From NCBI GenBank assembly GCA_023238725.1, contig CM041554.1, positions 22,678,050-22,742,049 of the forward strand: DNA of 64,000 bases. The letters are read 5' to 3'. Positions 1-10,970 of the stretch are shown here, in pieces. This DNA comes from Scortum barcoo. Its lineage: Eukaryota; Chordata; Actinopteri; Centrarchiformes; Terapontidae. The notes below the pieces were generated by a model. The model saw only the letters and a program-made list of their open reading frames with translations. It had not been told where the DNA came from and ran no database searches. The position numbers were made by a program, and so were the translations under genes. Every line of letters starts with the position of its first letter. The stretch's first letter is position 1.

Positions 1-36
1 AGTACGTCGCCAACATTTGTCCAATTCAATCTCCAG

Positions 37-185
37 GAGTACAAACTGTGGGACAATGAGCTGGAGTACGTGGAGAGTCTCTTGGAAGAAGATGTGAGGA
101 ATAACTCTGCGTGGAACCAGAGGCATTTTGTAATTTCTCACACTACAGGCTTCTCTGATTCAGCCATAGTGGAGAGAGAGATTCA
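37..185 (+). CDS. fnta: fnta coding exon (first visible)
   Basis: Begins after a pyrimidine-rich acceptor ending ctccag at 31-36 and ends before GTGAGT at 186-191, leaving phase 2. It encodes EYKLWDNELEYV through EREIQ, which holds one full prenyltransferase alpha repeat. Bases 1-36 can be read in the same frame, but they do not match the family's conserved HRQW segment, so I treat them as intron. Confidence 0.9.
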
Positions 186-1334
186 GTGAGTACCTTTCTT
201 TAGAATCTGGACACAACATTGTTTTGCATCTTCCAAGTTGGAAGAAAAGTGAATGCAATTTTTAGAGTCACACTTCCTACCATAAATAGCTTCTATTTAA
301 AGGACCTCCCACTTTACATACAGATACAGTATATTGTATATTTTAGTGTTCGAGTGTTTGGTATAATTTTCTGTTTTTACTTAGTACAATGAAAAACATT
401 TCTTTGTGAAACCTCAGCATTGTTTCTGCCTCAGTATGTGCATTAAGATTTTGCTGCATACATTTTTTTTTTTTTAATTTCTTTCTCTGTCAGGTACTGT
501 CTGAACCAGATCAGGAAGGCTCCCCACAATGAAAGCGTGTGGAACTATTTGAAAGGGTGAGATGTAACGTGTTTTTGTTTTTTTTTTATTATTATAAATA
601 ACAGATTATTATTATTTTATTAATTTCTCTGATATATGAATCTGTTCAGTCTGAAGTGATTTTTATCTGAAATCGCCAATAATTCAGTGTGCCGTCCACA
701 TTCAGACATTCACAATATATGACATGCTACAGGGGAAAAACCAAGCGGAGACTCGGTTATTAAAAATGGAAGAGCTCACTGACAGTATGCCCTCTTTATT
801 TATTTATTTTATTTTTTCCCAAGGATGCTGCAAGACAGAGGTCTGTCGTCTCAGCCCAGCCTGCTGGAGAGGGTCCTGGCACTGAAGGAGACGCACTGTT
901 CACCTTACCTTCTAGCATTTCTGTTCGATTGCTATGAGGATGCTTTGGATAACAGCAGCCAGAAAGAAAATGTGACTGAAGAGAAACGAAAGGAAACTTT
1001 AAGAAAGGCTCTAGAAGTAAGCTGATGCTTTGTTAAAGGAAAATACAACCACGTCTGTGTCTGTGAGAGATCAAGTTTATTTTGTTCTAGAAATTGAACT
1101 GATAGAACTGAAACGTCGATCTTGTTGTTTTCTGACCTGTCTTGCATTTGTTCTGCCTCCTTGAAGATTTGTGAACTTCTGGCACACGAGAAGGACACCA
1201 TCCGTAAAGAGTACTGGCTGTTTTTGGGACGTTCTTTAAAGAGCAGATCTGGAATCAGTGACCCCACTGATGAGCCTCTGGCAGCCAATCCCGGATCATC
1301 ATTCCCAGAGTCTGGGCGGCAGGAGATGAGTTAG
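37..1334 (+). CDS. fnta: fnta, farnesyl/geranylgeranyltransferase alpha subunit (3' part, four exons)
   Basis: Alpha subunit shared by protein farnesyltransferase and geranylgeranyltransferase I, cytosolic zinc enzymes that attach isoprenoids to C-terminal CaaX cysteines. The joined exons 37-185, 494-556, 824-1016 and 1167-1334 give 190 residues plus stop, about half of the usual ~380-residue protein. The 5' half lies outside the window. Seen directly: helical-hairpin prenyltransferase-alpha repeats with the hallmark W-N-x-R and W-N-Y patterns (EYKLWDNELEYV, NNSAWNQRHFVIS, PHNESVWNYLKG) and the family signature KDTIRKEYW near the end. All junctions are GT-AG and the phases (2, 2, 0) agree. 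The C-terminal tail after LGRSLKSR is low complexity, as is normal in this family. Identification is by recalled similarity to vertebrate FNTA and is very secure. Confidence 0.95.
494..556 (+). CDS. fnta: fnta coding exon
   Basis: A short 63-base exon between acceptor tctgtcag (486-493) and donor GTGAGA (557-562). It encodes YCLNQIRKAPHNESVWNYLKG, split across both junctions. The W-N-Y pattern is the repeat signature. Confidence 0.92.
824..1016 (+). CDS. fnta: fnta coding exon
   Basis: Acceptor cccaag (818-823) and donor GTAAGC (1017-1022). It encodes MLQDRGLSSQPSLLERV through RKALE. The internal segment SPYLLAFLFDCYEDAL matches the conserved SPYL-AFL-D-YED helix of the alpha subunit. The first methionine is internal and not a start. 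Confidence 0.93.
1167..1334 (+). CDS. fnta: fnta terminal coding exon with stop
   Basis: Acceptor ccttgaag (1159-1166). It encodes ICELLAHEKDTIRKEYWLFL, a conserved last helix, then a divergent polar tail ending at TAG 1332-1334. The tail differs in length and sequence from mammals, which is common for this end of the protein. Confidence 0.93.
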   Translation: MCELLAHEKDTIRKEYWLFLGRSLKSRSGISDPTDEPLAANPGSSFPESGRQEMS

Positions 1335-2760
1335 ACCACCAGGAGATGAGCTCCATTTCCACTCCTACCTGCATCAACAATACTGTGGGCAGGGCCCGCC
1401 AAACCAGTTTGATGTTACTGTAAATTGCTGTAATGACGTTTCTTAAAGTAACCACTAACATGAGAGTTCCTAAGGGAAGCTCGAGGCGAAACAACAGCTA
1501 CACGGCAGGAATACACAGAAATCTCCCTCTTACTAAAGTATAATTACATTCATTTCAAACATAGGATACAGAAGTGGAATACATTTAAATTATTTGTCAC
1601 CTTTTTATCTCCTGAAAGAACTTAAAAAAAAAAAAAAATTGAAATTGGAAATCATAGCCAGTTTGTTATCGCCTTGAGATTAATAAGAAGGCCTGTTCTC
1701 ATTCTTTGTTCATCTTCTGACTCTTTCTACTGTATCTGTGTTTGACAACCGTCCTCATGGAGACTGATAAACCTCACAGTGCATTCGTATGGACACAAAA
1801 TTCAATTTAATGTCTTTGAGTGCAGGTATACATCTTAAATTAATATCTGGTCAGAGAAAATAAGTCTTGCAGGGGCATTCAGACATGTTTATCTTACTCC
1901 TCTGTGTTGCTTTTGAATATAATTTATATGTTAGTTTAGTGGTAACATTTCTAGATCTGGGGATAGGTGATTTAGCTCAAAATAAGACTTTAAATGGAAC
2001 TCTGTGTGCATGTAAATCCATCCACATATAAATCCTGCAACTGTTCATGGCTGTTTGGTGGCGTCAATCCGAGAGAACATGTAATTGTGTTGTAATGGAG
2101 GTGAAAAAGCATCATAGAACATAAAAATAAATCAGTTTGTACTAATACTGGTGGTTTGTTGAAGTATGTATCAGTCATAACAGCAGGTGAAATGCAGTAG
2201 TATGTTGCTGCATTCTGATCAATGACTCACACAATATAACAGCTTTCCCCTTTTCCCCCCAGATCTATATCAGTTGCTCTAAATGAGCCGCTTTCTTGCT
2301 ATTGGGCAGAGTTTGTGCTGTTTGGTCCTGTGAGCGGTGCTGCCAGGAGAAAACTGAGCTAATGGGTGAGGCCGTGCTCATGCAGTACATGTATTGACAC
2401 TCGCAGCCTCATGTCCTGGACTCCCTTGGAGCTAGGAAATGGATTTACCCCACTAGATGCAGCTGTTTCTACTTCTGCTGACACTACAACACAATCCATC
2501 CCCCCAGTTTTTAACCAAGCAGTCAGTTTGCCAGCAGTGTGTAATTACAGCTTCTCTAAATACTTGATATTACAGAAAGACTGCTTGCTTTTCTCTGCCT
2601 TTCCTCCACACTGTGGAGGACACTGTGATGAGCAAGTTCACGTCATCCGCAGTTATGACATGACTGAGCATGAGGGCCATGTGACACTGTGATATCACAG
2701 GGCATAAAAGCAAATGATGGGGTTAATTCAGTCTAATAAACTTGTCTATCTGTGAAAGAT
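1335..2760 (+). other. fnta: fnta 3' UTR and flank, candidate poly(A) signals
   Basis: AT-rich non-coding DNA after the fnta stop. AATAAA hexamers lie at 2126-2131 and 2735-2740, so the 3' UTR would be about 0.8 or 1.4 kb. No GU-rich element stands out to decide between them. The reading frame at 2366-2692 shows no recognisable domain. Confidence 0.4.
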
Positions 2761-5700
2761 TCCCCCCCTCGTTCTTTAACAAAATATAATAGTTTCTCTT
2801 TGAAACTTTGGGTGAATCTGCACAAGTGTAAGGCAGCTACTTTGTTGAACAGGAGCTGAAATTACAGAACAAGCTCCCCACAAAACACCGTCCAAGCCGC
2901 CAAGTGAAAATGAATATTGGCCACACTGTTTCAACTTATTAAACAAAACAGATCAGGGACCTGCTGCATCACTTCAAGCATTGTTTAGAGGACAGTGGTC
3001 CCCAGTGGTTAAACTCAGAACAAAAAAAAAAAAACAGAAAAGGTCTCAGACAGTGTGTAATACTAATACTAAAAAACTGTAAAATACTAATTAAACCCAG
3101 CACAAGCCCAAATAAACCACACATGTTCCTTTGCAGTCTGCAGGCTATGGAAGTTATTAAATACAGGTGAAAAAGAAGACAGACTGCAGCCAAAAAATCT
3201 GTCTCCTTTTTAACATGCACACACAGACACAATGCATTAACAGGAGACCAGTGTATCGGTGCAGAGTCCTGGACGAGATCCAGCTTGGTTCTGAGACATC
3301 TGTTTCTTCTAAACGGTGAAAAAGGCAGATAATCCTGTGTGGGATTCTGCAGCCTCCATGTTTATCATAGAGTCAGGCACATGTTTTTTAAACCACTGAG
3401 ACACAGAGGCCTGGATACCAGAACCACACAGCACATGTAAGATTTTTGAGGGGGCACATATTTGCATAAAAACTGTATTTTCTGCATTCAATACAGAAAA
3501 CAGTCAAACCTCAGATGAAAGGGCCCTGTGAATTTGGAGAAAGGGCAACACAGAGGAAGCAGTGACAAATTAAGTCGTGACTCCACGTGACATCTCCATC
3601 ACCTGTCAGACCGTTTCAACACCAACACATGAGAGAATTTAATGAAGTAATCACTGAACCATACCCAGATACACAGAGTAAACTGGAGCCAAAGACTGCT
3701 ATACTACAAATTAAGATTGCATTTAAATTTAAAAGACTTAAATGACAAGATTGCCACACTTACCAGCTACATTCACACATCAAGCTAAGTGATTCAGACA
3801 GTAGAGGAAAGCTTTCACTGAAACAGCAAAAATCCCTTCCCTGCAAAAAAAAATAAAATACAATTAAATTAGAAGTCAACTAAACTGAATACTTTGTATT
3901 GAAAAACATAAAAAGAAATAGAAACAGGTCTGTGTGCTGAAAGAATATGTCTGATGCTCTTTTACATTGTTCTCAATAATAATAAAACCCCAGAAAATAT
4001 CCAATCAACATTGATGATCCTAAAACAAGTACTGACAATGTAGCCAAAGTCGGCATATCTCATTCCTCCATTTTTGTCCAAAAACTGCTGAAACACGACA
4101 GTGGATCACACTGTTACATGTTCCCTCATTACAATGAACAAAGGCACTATGGTTTATTTTGAGTCGACCCCAAGTACACAGGTCTGGTGCCTCAAATAAT
4201 CCTTGGTATACAAAATTTGTATTAATCTTTTGCTGAAAATAGTCCCCAGCAAATGAACTTTTGCACAGTTTCTTCCTGTTTGAGATACAATTGCTAAAAC
4301 CTACAGTGCCCAGCTGTTTGAGGAAATGAATTTCCTTTTTTTGAAAGATTGAAGGGAGACATACTAAAATATAGTTAGTTTATGTCTTTACAAAAGATTA
4401 GCTGACAATAAGAAAAATATATAGAGTAACATCTGCCTCTTTCTTTTAGCAATCACTCACTGTAGTTCCTCACGACACATACAAAACCTAAAATGCTAAA
4501 TATTTCTTTTAAGTCTAAAACTAAGAACAATATTTCTCAGTTTGACAAATAAAGTTTTTTTTATTATTATCTTGACACCCGCAGCCTCTTTCAATGTGAG
4601 GAGAAAGGCCCAGCTGTGCTCTCAGATCATTTTACATGTTATACAATACACACATAAACTGGGTGCTAATGCTAATTCTAACGTCGCACATGTGATCATT
4701 ATCATTACATCTCCTCCTTCACACTAAATGAACCAGTGTCATAGTCTGATCATCATCATTATCATCATCATCAATCCCAGCACTGCTCTGGAACAGAGGA
4801 GAAAAGAAATCTTTTCATAAAAACTACATAGTTATCCATTAAACAAACACCACCATTAATCTTCTTTAAGGTGTTGCAGAATAATCAAAATGATGGTATT
4901 GAACATGGAAGAAATGTACTTACGGTATTAATCAAGTCTCTTGGAGTGCTGTCACATGCTGTTACACTTTTCTCTCCCTTAGTCTTTGTATTGAAACCTA
5001 TTTCATGCATTTAGTTGGCTTTTTGTCCCTGTCACCCTTTGAAAAATACAGTTTTCCAGAAGTTCTTTGATTAAAAGTCACTCCATGGAAACCAGTTGGA
5101 AATATTTATAGGTGGGTGATGAAGTCTCTTATTATATAGTACAAGTAGTGCAAATTGAAATGACCAGGCAAAGAGTTTAAAGTTAAATTAACTTTTGATT
5201 TAGATTATGAGAGGACATTATAAATTTTCTATGAATTACTTTTAGACTAAGGTTGATAATGGCGATGTTAACAATGGTGACAGCTTTAATAATTAAATAA
5301 TGGCAGTGGTTAGTTTTAAAACTGAGTATTCACTGAGTAAGCCAATACTGAGTTGTTGTACTTAGCCCAATACTATAGAATATAGAGTATATACTATATT
5401 TCAGTATTCAGTGTATTTTCACTGTTTGTATCATAAAAAAGCTAAAACGTTCAGTGTGTCCTACTGACTGTTGTTTTTTTCAGTGGTGAAACAACCTTTA
5501 AAAGAACATTTACTGTAGATGATGGCACAGTAAAAGCTCCATTAAATCCGGTCTACGCACATCCTGTTATTTTTTCAAAAACTTTTTAAAAGGCAGTTAC
5601 ACAAGAGAAACTCCAGATATATTAAGCTACTGCATTAAAAGGAGAAGAAGGAGCTCACAAAAACATCAGCATAAAATCATGGTATTTTATATAAAATGCT
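2761..5700. other. spacer without recognised genes
   Basis: AT-rich intergenic DNA downstream of fnta. It holds short A-tracts and an imperfect (ATC)n tract near 4747-4773. No coding exon, RNA gene or clear transposon end could be supported. Confidence 0.5.
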
Positions 5701-5729
5701 AAACTGAATAAATATAGTTGATAAGGCTG

Positions 5730-5900
5730 ACATGTTGCTGAAATTCAAAGACAAATTGAAGTCCAGTTCAAACTCCTTGTTGCTCTGTTTTGGTCTCCAC
5801 CAACTCCTGGAGGAAATATTTGTCTCTTTGCTGCTCCACTATGGTCACCAGCTAACATTAGTCGTTAACATTTTCTCACTGTTTCTGTTTGGAGTTGGGC
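5730..5900 (+). repeat. interspersed repeat copy of the GGTCTCCACCA family
   Basis: The stretch holding ttttggtctccaccaactcc, a GAGGAAATAT block and the CTCCACTATGGTCACCAGCTAAC block aligns by eye, in order, with 63011-63110 near the right end of the window. Two similar blocks 57 kb apart show it is dispersed. Class is unknown; a small non-autonomous DNA element is likely. Boundaries are approximate. Confidence 0.5.
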
Positions 5901-6703
5901 ACGTAGCCAACAGTGTCAGAGCTTTTTCAGCTGACAGCAGCACCCAGTTGTGGATGTAAATGAGAAGTTGTGGAATTGACAACCAAAACAAAAGAGTTAA
6001 GTGATGCTTTTCTGTGGGCAACACCTTTCACATTACACATTGCCATTTGATCGTTTGTTATTATAAAAATATTGCTTGCTGCAGTTTTATATACACTCTC
6101 ACCACTTGACCACCTTTCTTCTTTGTTCATTTTTGTTACAGTCCCGCCCACCTGACAGACCCTGTCCCCTTTTCTCTCCTGGCTGGACAGGTTTTCAGCC
6201 TCTGTATTGATTCTATATAGTTCTGGGTCAATGTCTCTTTGGGATAAACGTTGTTTGAGTCTCTCTCAGTCCCAGCCAGCAATAGGTGAGACTGCTTTGG
6301 ATTCATTAATATTTATAGGCTAACACAGGCTTTTACAGGCTGACCTGTCACCGCTGTTGTAACTGTTGCCGTAAAACTGCATCTCTGATGCCGAAGCAGT
6401 CCCTTCACAGCTGACTCTTGGCACAGCTGAAGCAATGGGCTCTAAACACACACACAAATGCATTCACACACACACGCAGTGACTTGTAGTGATTTAAGTT
6501 AAAAGGCTGCTTTTGGAGGAAGAAAGGTGATTTTACCACACTGTGAAGAATGTGAATTGTTCTCTGTGTGTGTTTGTTTTACTCACACTGCTCGGTGTAA
6601 AAACAATGTACTGTCGTGTTAACATGATCCAAAAAATGTCCTCCACATTGAAATGAAATCAATTTTTAGCTGATTCTACAGTGGTGTACAGCCTCTTGCA
6701 GCC

Positions 6704-6704
<1 letters not shown>

Positions 6705-6763
<59 letters not shown>
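6705..6763. repeat. (TG)n microsatellite
   Basis: About 29 uninterrupted TG units. This tract alone creates the long Val/Cys and Thr/His runs seen in the reading frames here, so those frames are not genes. Confidence 0.95.
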
Positions 6764-6765
<2 letters not shown>

Positions 6766-7060
6766 TGGTGTGTGGGTGGGGAGGGCAATCTTACCTATCA
6801 GGATGGGAATTACTTTCCTCTTCAGTGGCAGCATCTTCCAGGTTTGTGACCATGACAGGGAAATTGTCTGTGTTATGGAGGCGAGCGGGGCTCTCCTTTT
6901 GCCCTGCTCAAAGACATATGCTGTTAACAACTTCTGCTTCATCAAATTTGTCGGACAATTGAATTCAGTAGCTGTTCTTGAGATTAAAATGCGCTCTGTG
7001 TACCTATGACTGATCCCACTGTGAGTTAAGTGAAGACATTTTCTGAGCTGGCCTGGTCCA

Positions 7061-7120
7061 AGTTTATTTGTATAGCTCTTAATCACAGTTACAGTCTCAA
7101 GAGGCTTCACAACGCCCACA
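7061..7120 (+). repeat. fragment of a common teleost interspersed repeat
   Basis: The segment agtttatttgtatagctctt followed by AATCACA...CTCAA...GGCTTCACAACGCCC resembles, from memory, a very frequent fish repeat that reads TTTATTTATATAGC...AATCACA...CTCAAAG-GCTTTACAA. Only about 60 bases are recognisable. Confidence 0.35.
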
Positions 7121-7464
7121 TTTTGGAACAACAAATGTGAAAATTGGTTTGAATCTGCTGATCAGCAAAGTGCGGACATTATACAACACTGAAACAGAAG
7201 GGTGGCCCAAGCGCTGTGTTTTTTTGGGTGATGATGACAATGTGAGGTGATGGGTCTGGTCCGCCTCATTGTTGCTTGAATTTGTTGACATCCGCGGCGC
7301 TGCCAGTGGGCCGAACCCACACTGGCAGAGACACCCACTGCCGGCGAGCAGGAGCACCGATCAATCAACCAATCAGCAGATCATCAACACATCATTCACA
7401 GCTTCTTTTCTTATCTGCAAACCTATGCAAAGTAATAATGGCCTAACCTAATTAGACTCAGGCT

Positions 7465-7491
7465 CACACACACACACACACACACACACAC
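7465..7491. repeat. (CA)n microsatellite
   Basis: A pure CA dinucleotide run of about 13 units in the spacer upstream of tmem271. Confidence 0.9.
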
Positions 7492-7827
7492 TTACTGGCA
7501 GCTGCTGTACTGGTACAGTCAATGAGGTGGCTCATTGTGATGAATGGATGGGCGACGGCTTTCCCCGGTGTAATGCTCTCACCTGCACCCATCAAACATT
7601 AAGTCAAAAACTCGTGCTTGTCCTGAAAGTTTTCAGGGTAAATGAATTGGAAAGAAGTCAAATCCAACAATCCGGCAACAATTTGCCAGCAGGTCACACC
7701 ACAGGATCATTTTACTTCTCCTTGAACCTTTCTCAGGTGGTTGCCTCTGAAGTTTGGAAACTAATTTAATAATTGTTCTAATTTTCAGCTGGCTCAGGTT
7801 CTGTGAGATGACTTTATTTTTTTCTCA

Positions 7828-8110
7828 GTGGATGGCAATGTCAGTCTTTTTGATCGGTCCAAAACAAAATATCTCAACATCAGCAACATAAAGATCTGTG
7901 AAATTTGGTTCAGATACTTGTGGTCCCTGGAGGATGGATCCTAATGACTCTGATGAGCTCTCGATTTTTGCTCTTCTGCCACCACTTTTTTGAGTGAAAT
8001 GTACACACAACTATCACCATTTCCACCTCTGATTTTTGACCACATAAATGCAAAACTAATGACAATTCCATCAGCTTTCCATCACCTCATATACTTTGTA
8101 GTAGTTTTCA
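7828..8110 (-). repeat. dispersed repeat family A, minus orientation
   Basis: Read on the minus strand, this block carries the same ordered landmarks as 60870-61260: an ACTAATGAC/GTCATTAG segment, an ATCCTCCAGGGACCA-type segment, CCAAATTTCA, then GAGATATTTTG...GGACC and GACATTGCCATCC. On the plus strand these appear as gtggatggcaatgtcag at 7830, atatctcaac at 7870 and gaaatttggttcag at 7900. It belongs to a family I recognise as abundant in percomorph genomes. Boundaries are approximate. Confidence 0.55.
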
Positions 8111-9180
8111 ACTATTTATTGTATTATTTTACACTATGTCTTAGTCTGAGAGATGTGTGTGTTATACCTAGTAGACCTGCTAACAAGGTTTTAAGATTAT
8201 CATTACAAGCAATGTTTGTGGGCCCATCCACACCTTTGGACCTGTAAATCTGTACCCTTTTCCCCTCGTCCAATGTGACTTGTTTTAACTTTATCTGACC
8301 CTTCATGATCCTTGTGCTCCTCTCTCCAGCATTAGTAAGTCAACCCTAAAGACAAAATATGAACTTTTATAGAAAATAAAAGTCTCCATATTAATCTCAG
8401 ACCACGTTTAATGTTAAATTTCTGCCTGCTCACTCTGCCTTTAATAAGAAACATATTGGACTTCATGCTCAAGCCTTTACTTTGAGACTGTGGGCTGTGT
8501 CAGGCATTACAACATAGGCACTGGATGACTCACACTCTGCGCCCTTCTGCTTTTGTGTTTGGGACTAAACGGCAGCCTGTCCTGTAACTCCTCAGCTTCT
8601 TTTGACTTTCCTCTCTGTGGCCCTGACAATCTCCATCAAGGTCAGCTGGGCACCAAACAAACAGACAAACGAACAGACAAAAGAACCGGAGCGCATTATG
8701 TCCCCACCTACACAACAGGTTATTAAATCTGTGCTAAATAAAAAGGTGAGAAGTATAGTTTCTCCTACGTCCACTAATGGTGTGTGTTCCTGAGAGGAGG
8801 GATGTTGAGGAGTCCATCTGGTCTGGACGTTTCAGCACCACGGACAGCACACAGCCTCTGTCCAGCCTCGTCAAAGCTGCTCTATTATTAATACTTTTGT
8901 TGAGTGACTGGAATGAGAAGACTAGAGATATGTCATTTTATTATTCAAATTATGATGAACCAAAACTCAGCTTATCCTCTTTTTATTAGCAGTTTGCAGT
9001 TCAAATGAAACGGCCTGACTCACAGTTACTGTTACCAAACTGATCTCACCACAAGGCCAGAGGCTTTGAGGGGCTGTGGAGAAGTTAATGCTCCTGAAAG
9101 CCAATGATTTCTGCCCCTGCTGGTGTTTGTTTTCTCGATCACCACCCAGAAGTGCGCTCACCCACCTTTCCATTAAACGC
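8111..9180. other. spacer without recognised genes
   Basis: Intergenic DNA before the tmem271 GC-rich promoter. It contains an imperfect CAAA/CAGA run near 8655-8685. The short reading frames show no domain. Confidence 0.45.
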
Positions 9181-9239
9181 CACGTCGCTATAAACTCTCT
9201 ACTGGGGGCACCTCGGACACATTTAAAGTCCCTGAGGGG

Positions 9240-9747
9240 TGCTGTGATGTGATGTGAGGACCTGCGGGTCACTGGTCATTGGTCCACTGGACCCTCAAGC
9301 GTCTCCGGCTCGAGCGGCCGCCTCCTCCTCTGCCACTGAAAAACGCCATACACCATTCAAGCCGACGACTTGGCGGACTGCAGAGGAGACTCTCTCTTCA
9401 GGAGGAGAGAGGAGGGGAAAGGAAAAAAAAACTTTTGGTCAGGAGAGTGCCTGAGGAGTCTGACGGGCGGTCAGACGACGTGGGGCGTAAAGTGATCTTT
9501 GTTCGCGTATGGATTATCGATAAGTGGCACAAGGAGCGCGCTCTCGGCATTAGTTATTTATATATTCCCGTAAAGCGGCGGGGATGCGAGAGAGACGCCA
9601 CAGCGGCGAGGATCGTCCGCGCTGAACCGGAGGAGTCACCGGCGGATGATGTCCCGATGTGAGAGCGCTTCCAGAGGAGACGAGGGAGAGGACGAAGGAG
9701 GATGAAGAAGGGGGGAGAGGGATCGAGAGCGGCAGAGGTGGAATATA
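9240..9747 (+). promoter_or_regulatory. tmem271: tmem271 GC-rich promoter and 5' leader
   Basis: GC content and CpG density rise sharply here against the AT-rich surroundings and stay high through the coding exon, as in a vertebrate CpG-island promoter. A TATA-like run TTATTTATATA at 9554-9564 sits about 185 bases before the ATG and would place a start site near 9590. AUGs at 9646, 9657 and 9702 precede the main start and none is in an open frame with it: 9646 opens a 19-codon frame ending at 9705, 9657 is followed at once by TGA, and 9702 opens a long overlapping frame. The start site is inferred. Confidence 0.4.
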
Positions 9748-10539
9748 ATGAAGTTGAGTGGGAAAGGACTGTGCACCGTCTTCTCCAGCACCCTCCTCTT
9801 CGTGTGCGCCCTGAGCGAAGTTGTCGTTGGATTAAGATGCGTCTCGCTGGGATCTACGGTCAAAGCGCATTTCCACCTCGGCGCCGCGGCCGGGGCTTTC
9901 TACTCCGGGCTACTTGTGGGAGTCGGGCAGGTCCTGCTGGGCTCGGCGCTGCTCTGTTGCATGGAGAAGCCCGGCTGCAGGAATTTCTTTCTCCTCGGGG
10001 TTGTGGTCTTCTTGCTGGGGGTCCTCACCGCCTTCTCCGGCGCGGTGGTGGACGGGGACACGGCTTCTCTGGTGGAGAGGAAATACTCCCATTACTGCTT
10101 CCACTCCGTGGTTGTGAACCCTGCCTGCGAGCAGCTGAGGGATTACCAGCGGAGTCTGGTCATCTCCACTGTTCTCAGCACCCTGGAGTGCCTGCTCGGG
10201 CTCATCAACCTGCTGGTCATCAAGAGGTACAAAGCCGCGCAGTTCTCCCGGAGCCGGCAGTGTGAGCGGCAGCGCGCCGGGGCCATCCTCTTCAGCGAGG
10301 AGCGGGACTGCTCCTCGGCGGATTTTCAGCCGGTGTCTTACATCAATCTGGGGGTTTTTAACGTGTTTGACGAGACGGGCGCAGAAGTGCAGTGCGGGGG
10401 ACACCCGTCCATCGAGCTGCCGGGATACTCGCCCACGGACCCGGAGCTTAATCACTGCTTCCCTTTCTCCTACCCGCTCCCCAGCGAGCTGCCGCCCGCA
10501 TACGAGGACATTTTCCCCGCCGAGGCATGCAACACATAG
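9748..10539 (+). CDS. tmem271: tmem271-like four-pass membrane protein, single exon
   Basis: A 263-residue protein with no intron. Seen directly: four hydrophobic segments at about residues 8-29, 44-71, 79-101 and 136-158. A loop between segments 3 and 4 carries DGDTASLVERKYSHYC and further cysteines. The cytosolic-type tail of about 105 residues contains LPGY (224-227) and PPAY (249-252), the latter a WW-domain ligand of the kind bound by Nedd4-type ubiquitin ligases. The start at 9748 has A at -3 and the first residues lead directly into the first membrane span. Assignment to TMEM271 rests on recalled similarity to the human N-terminus and the DGDT-SLVERKYSHYC segment, and on the nearby pigg gene. 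The human protein is longer, as I recall, through low-complexity insertions. Function is unknown. Base composition is much more GC-rich than its surroundings, consistent with a CpG-island gene. Confidence 0.75.
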   Translation: MKLSGKGLCTVFSSTLLFVCALSEVVVGLRCVSLGSTVKAHFHLGAAAGAFYSGLLVGVGQVLLGSALLCCMEKPGCRNFFLLGVVVFLLGVLTAFSGAVVDGDTASLVERKYSHYCFHSVVVNPACEQLRDYQRSLVISTVLSTLECLLGLINLLVIKRYKAAQFSRSRQCERQRAGAILFSEERDCSSADFQPVSYINLGVFNVFDETGAEVQCGGHPSIELPGYSPTDPELNHCFPFSYPLPSELPPAYEDIFPAEACNT

Positions 10540-10970
10540 CCGCTCTGGAGCTGCCCCCCCCCCTCACACCTCCACCAGCAGCGCTTTAACTCTGCTGTGA
10601 CAATCAATGACTTTGTGCTTAAACAAACACCCCACCCGTCCTCCTCTTCTTCCAACACACCCCCCCCCCAAACAAGAAGCAGTAAGTTACAGGAGGACAG
10701 CAGCAGTGGTTTCCATTCACTCCCTGTCATTCTGCTGTTTTCTTACATCCGCCGGGTCGCTCATGGTGTGTGCAGTGTGTGTGTGTGTGTGTGTGTTCAT
10801 CACCGCTCAGACTGATGTAGATGAGCACATCAAAGTGATGCAGGCCCACACGGTGCAGACAGACCGAGGCCCGTAAACGCAACAGCTTGCTAGTATAACA
10901 AAAGCAGAGTTTGTGTTCTGAATGTTCGCTGTCAACATTTTTACTTGTGAATAAAAAGTGTATTTAACCT
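10540..10970 (+). other. tmem271: tmem271 3' UTR with poly(A) signal
   Basis: About 430 bases after the stop, with C-rich runs, a (TG)n tract at 10775-10796 and an AATAAA hexamer at 10950-10955. Transcript end is inferred to lie just after the hexamer. Confidence 0.55.

Noticed and set aside
1..36. In-frame extension of the first fnta exon to the window edge
   Set aside because: The residues do not match the conserved HRQW segment that should precede the exon, and a good acceptor sits at 31-36.
2366..2692. 108-codon plus frame in the fnta downstream region
   Set aside because: No domain, and it lies within the probable 3' UTR or flank; likely chance.
4741..4775. Short repeated ATC units considered as a possible CRISPR-like or minisatellite array
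   Set aside because: A simple imperfect trinucleotide microsatellite with no spacers.
6676..7134. 152-codon minus frame with a long Thr/His run
   Set aside because: The run is a translated CA/TG microsatellite and the flanks show no domain.
9910..10455. 181-codon minus frame inside tmem271
   Set aside because: An antisense shadow of a GC-rich coding exon with no domain of its own.
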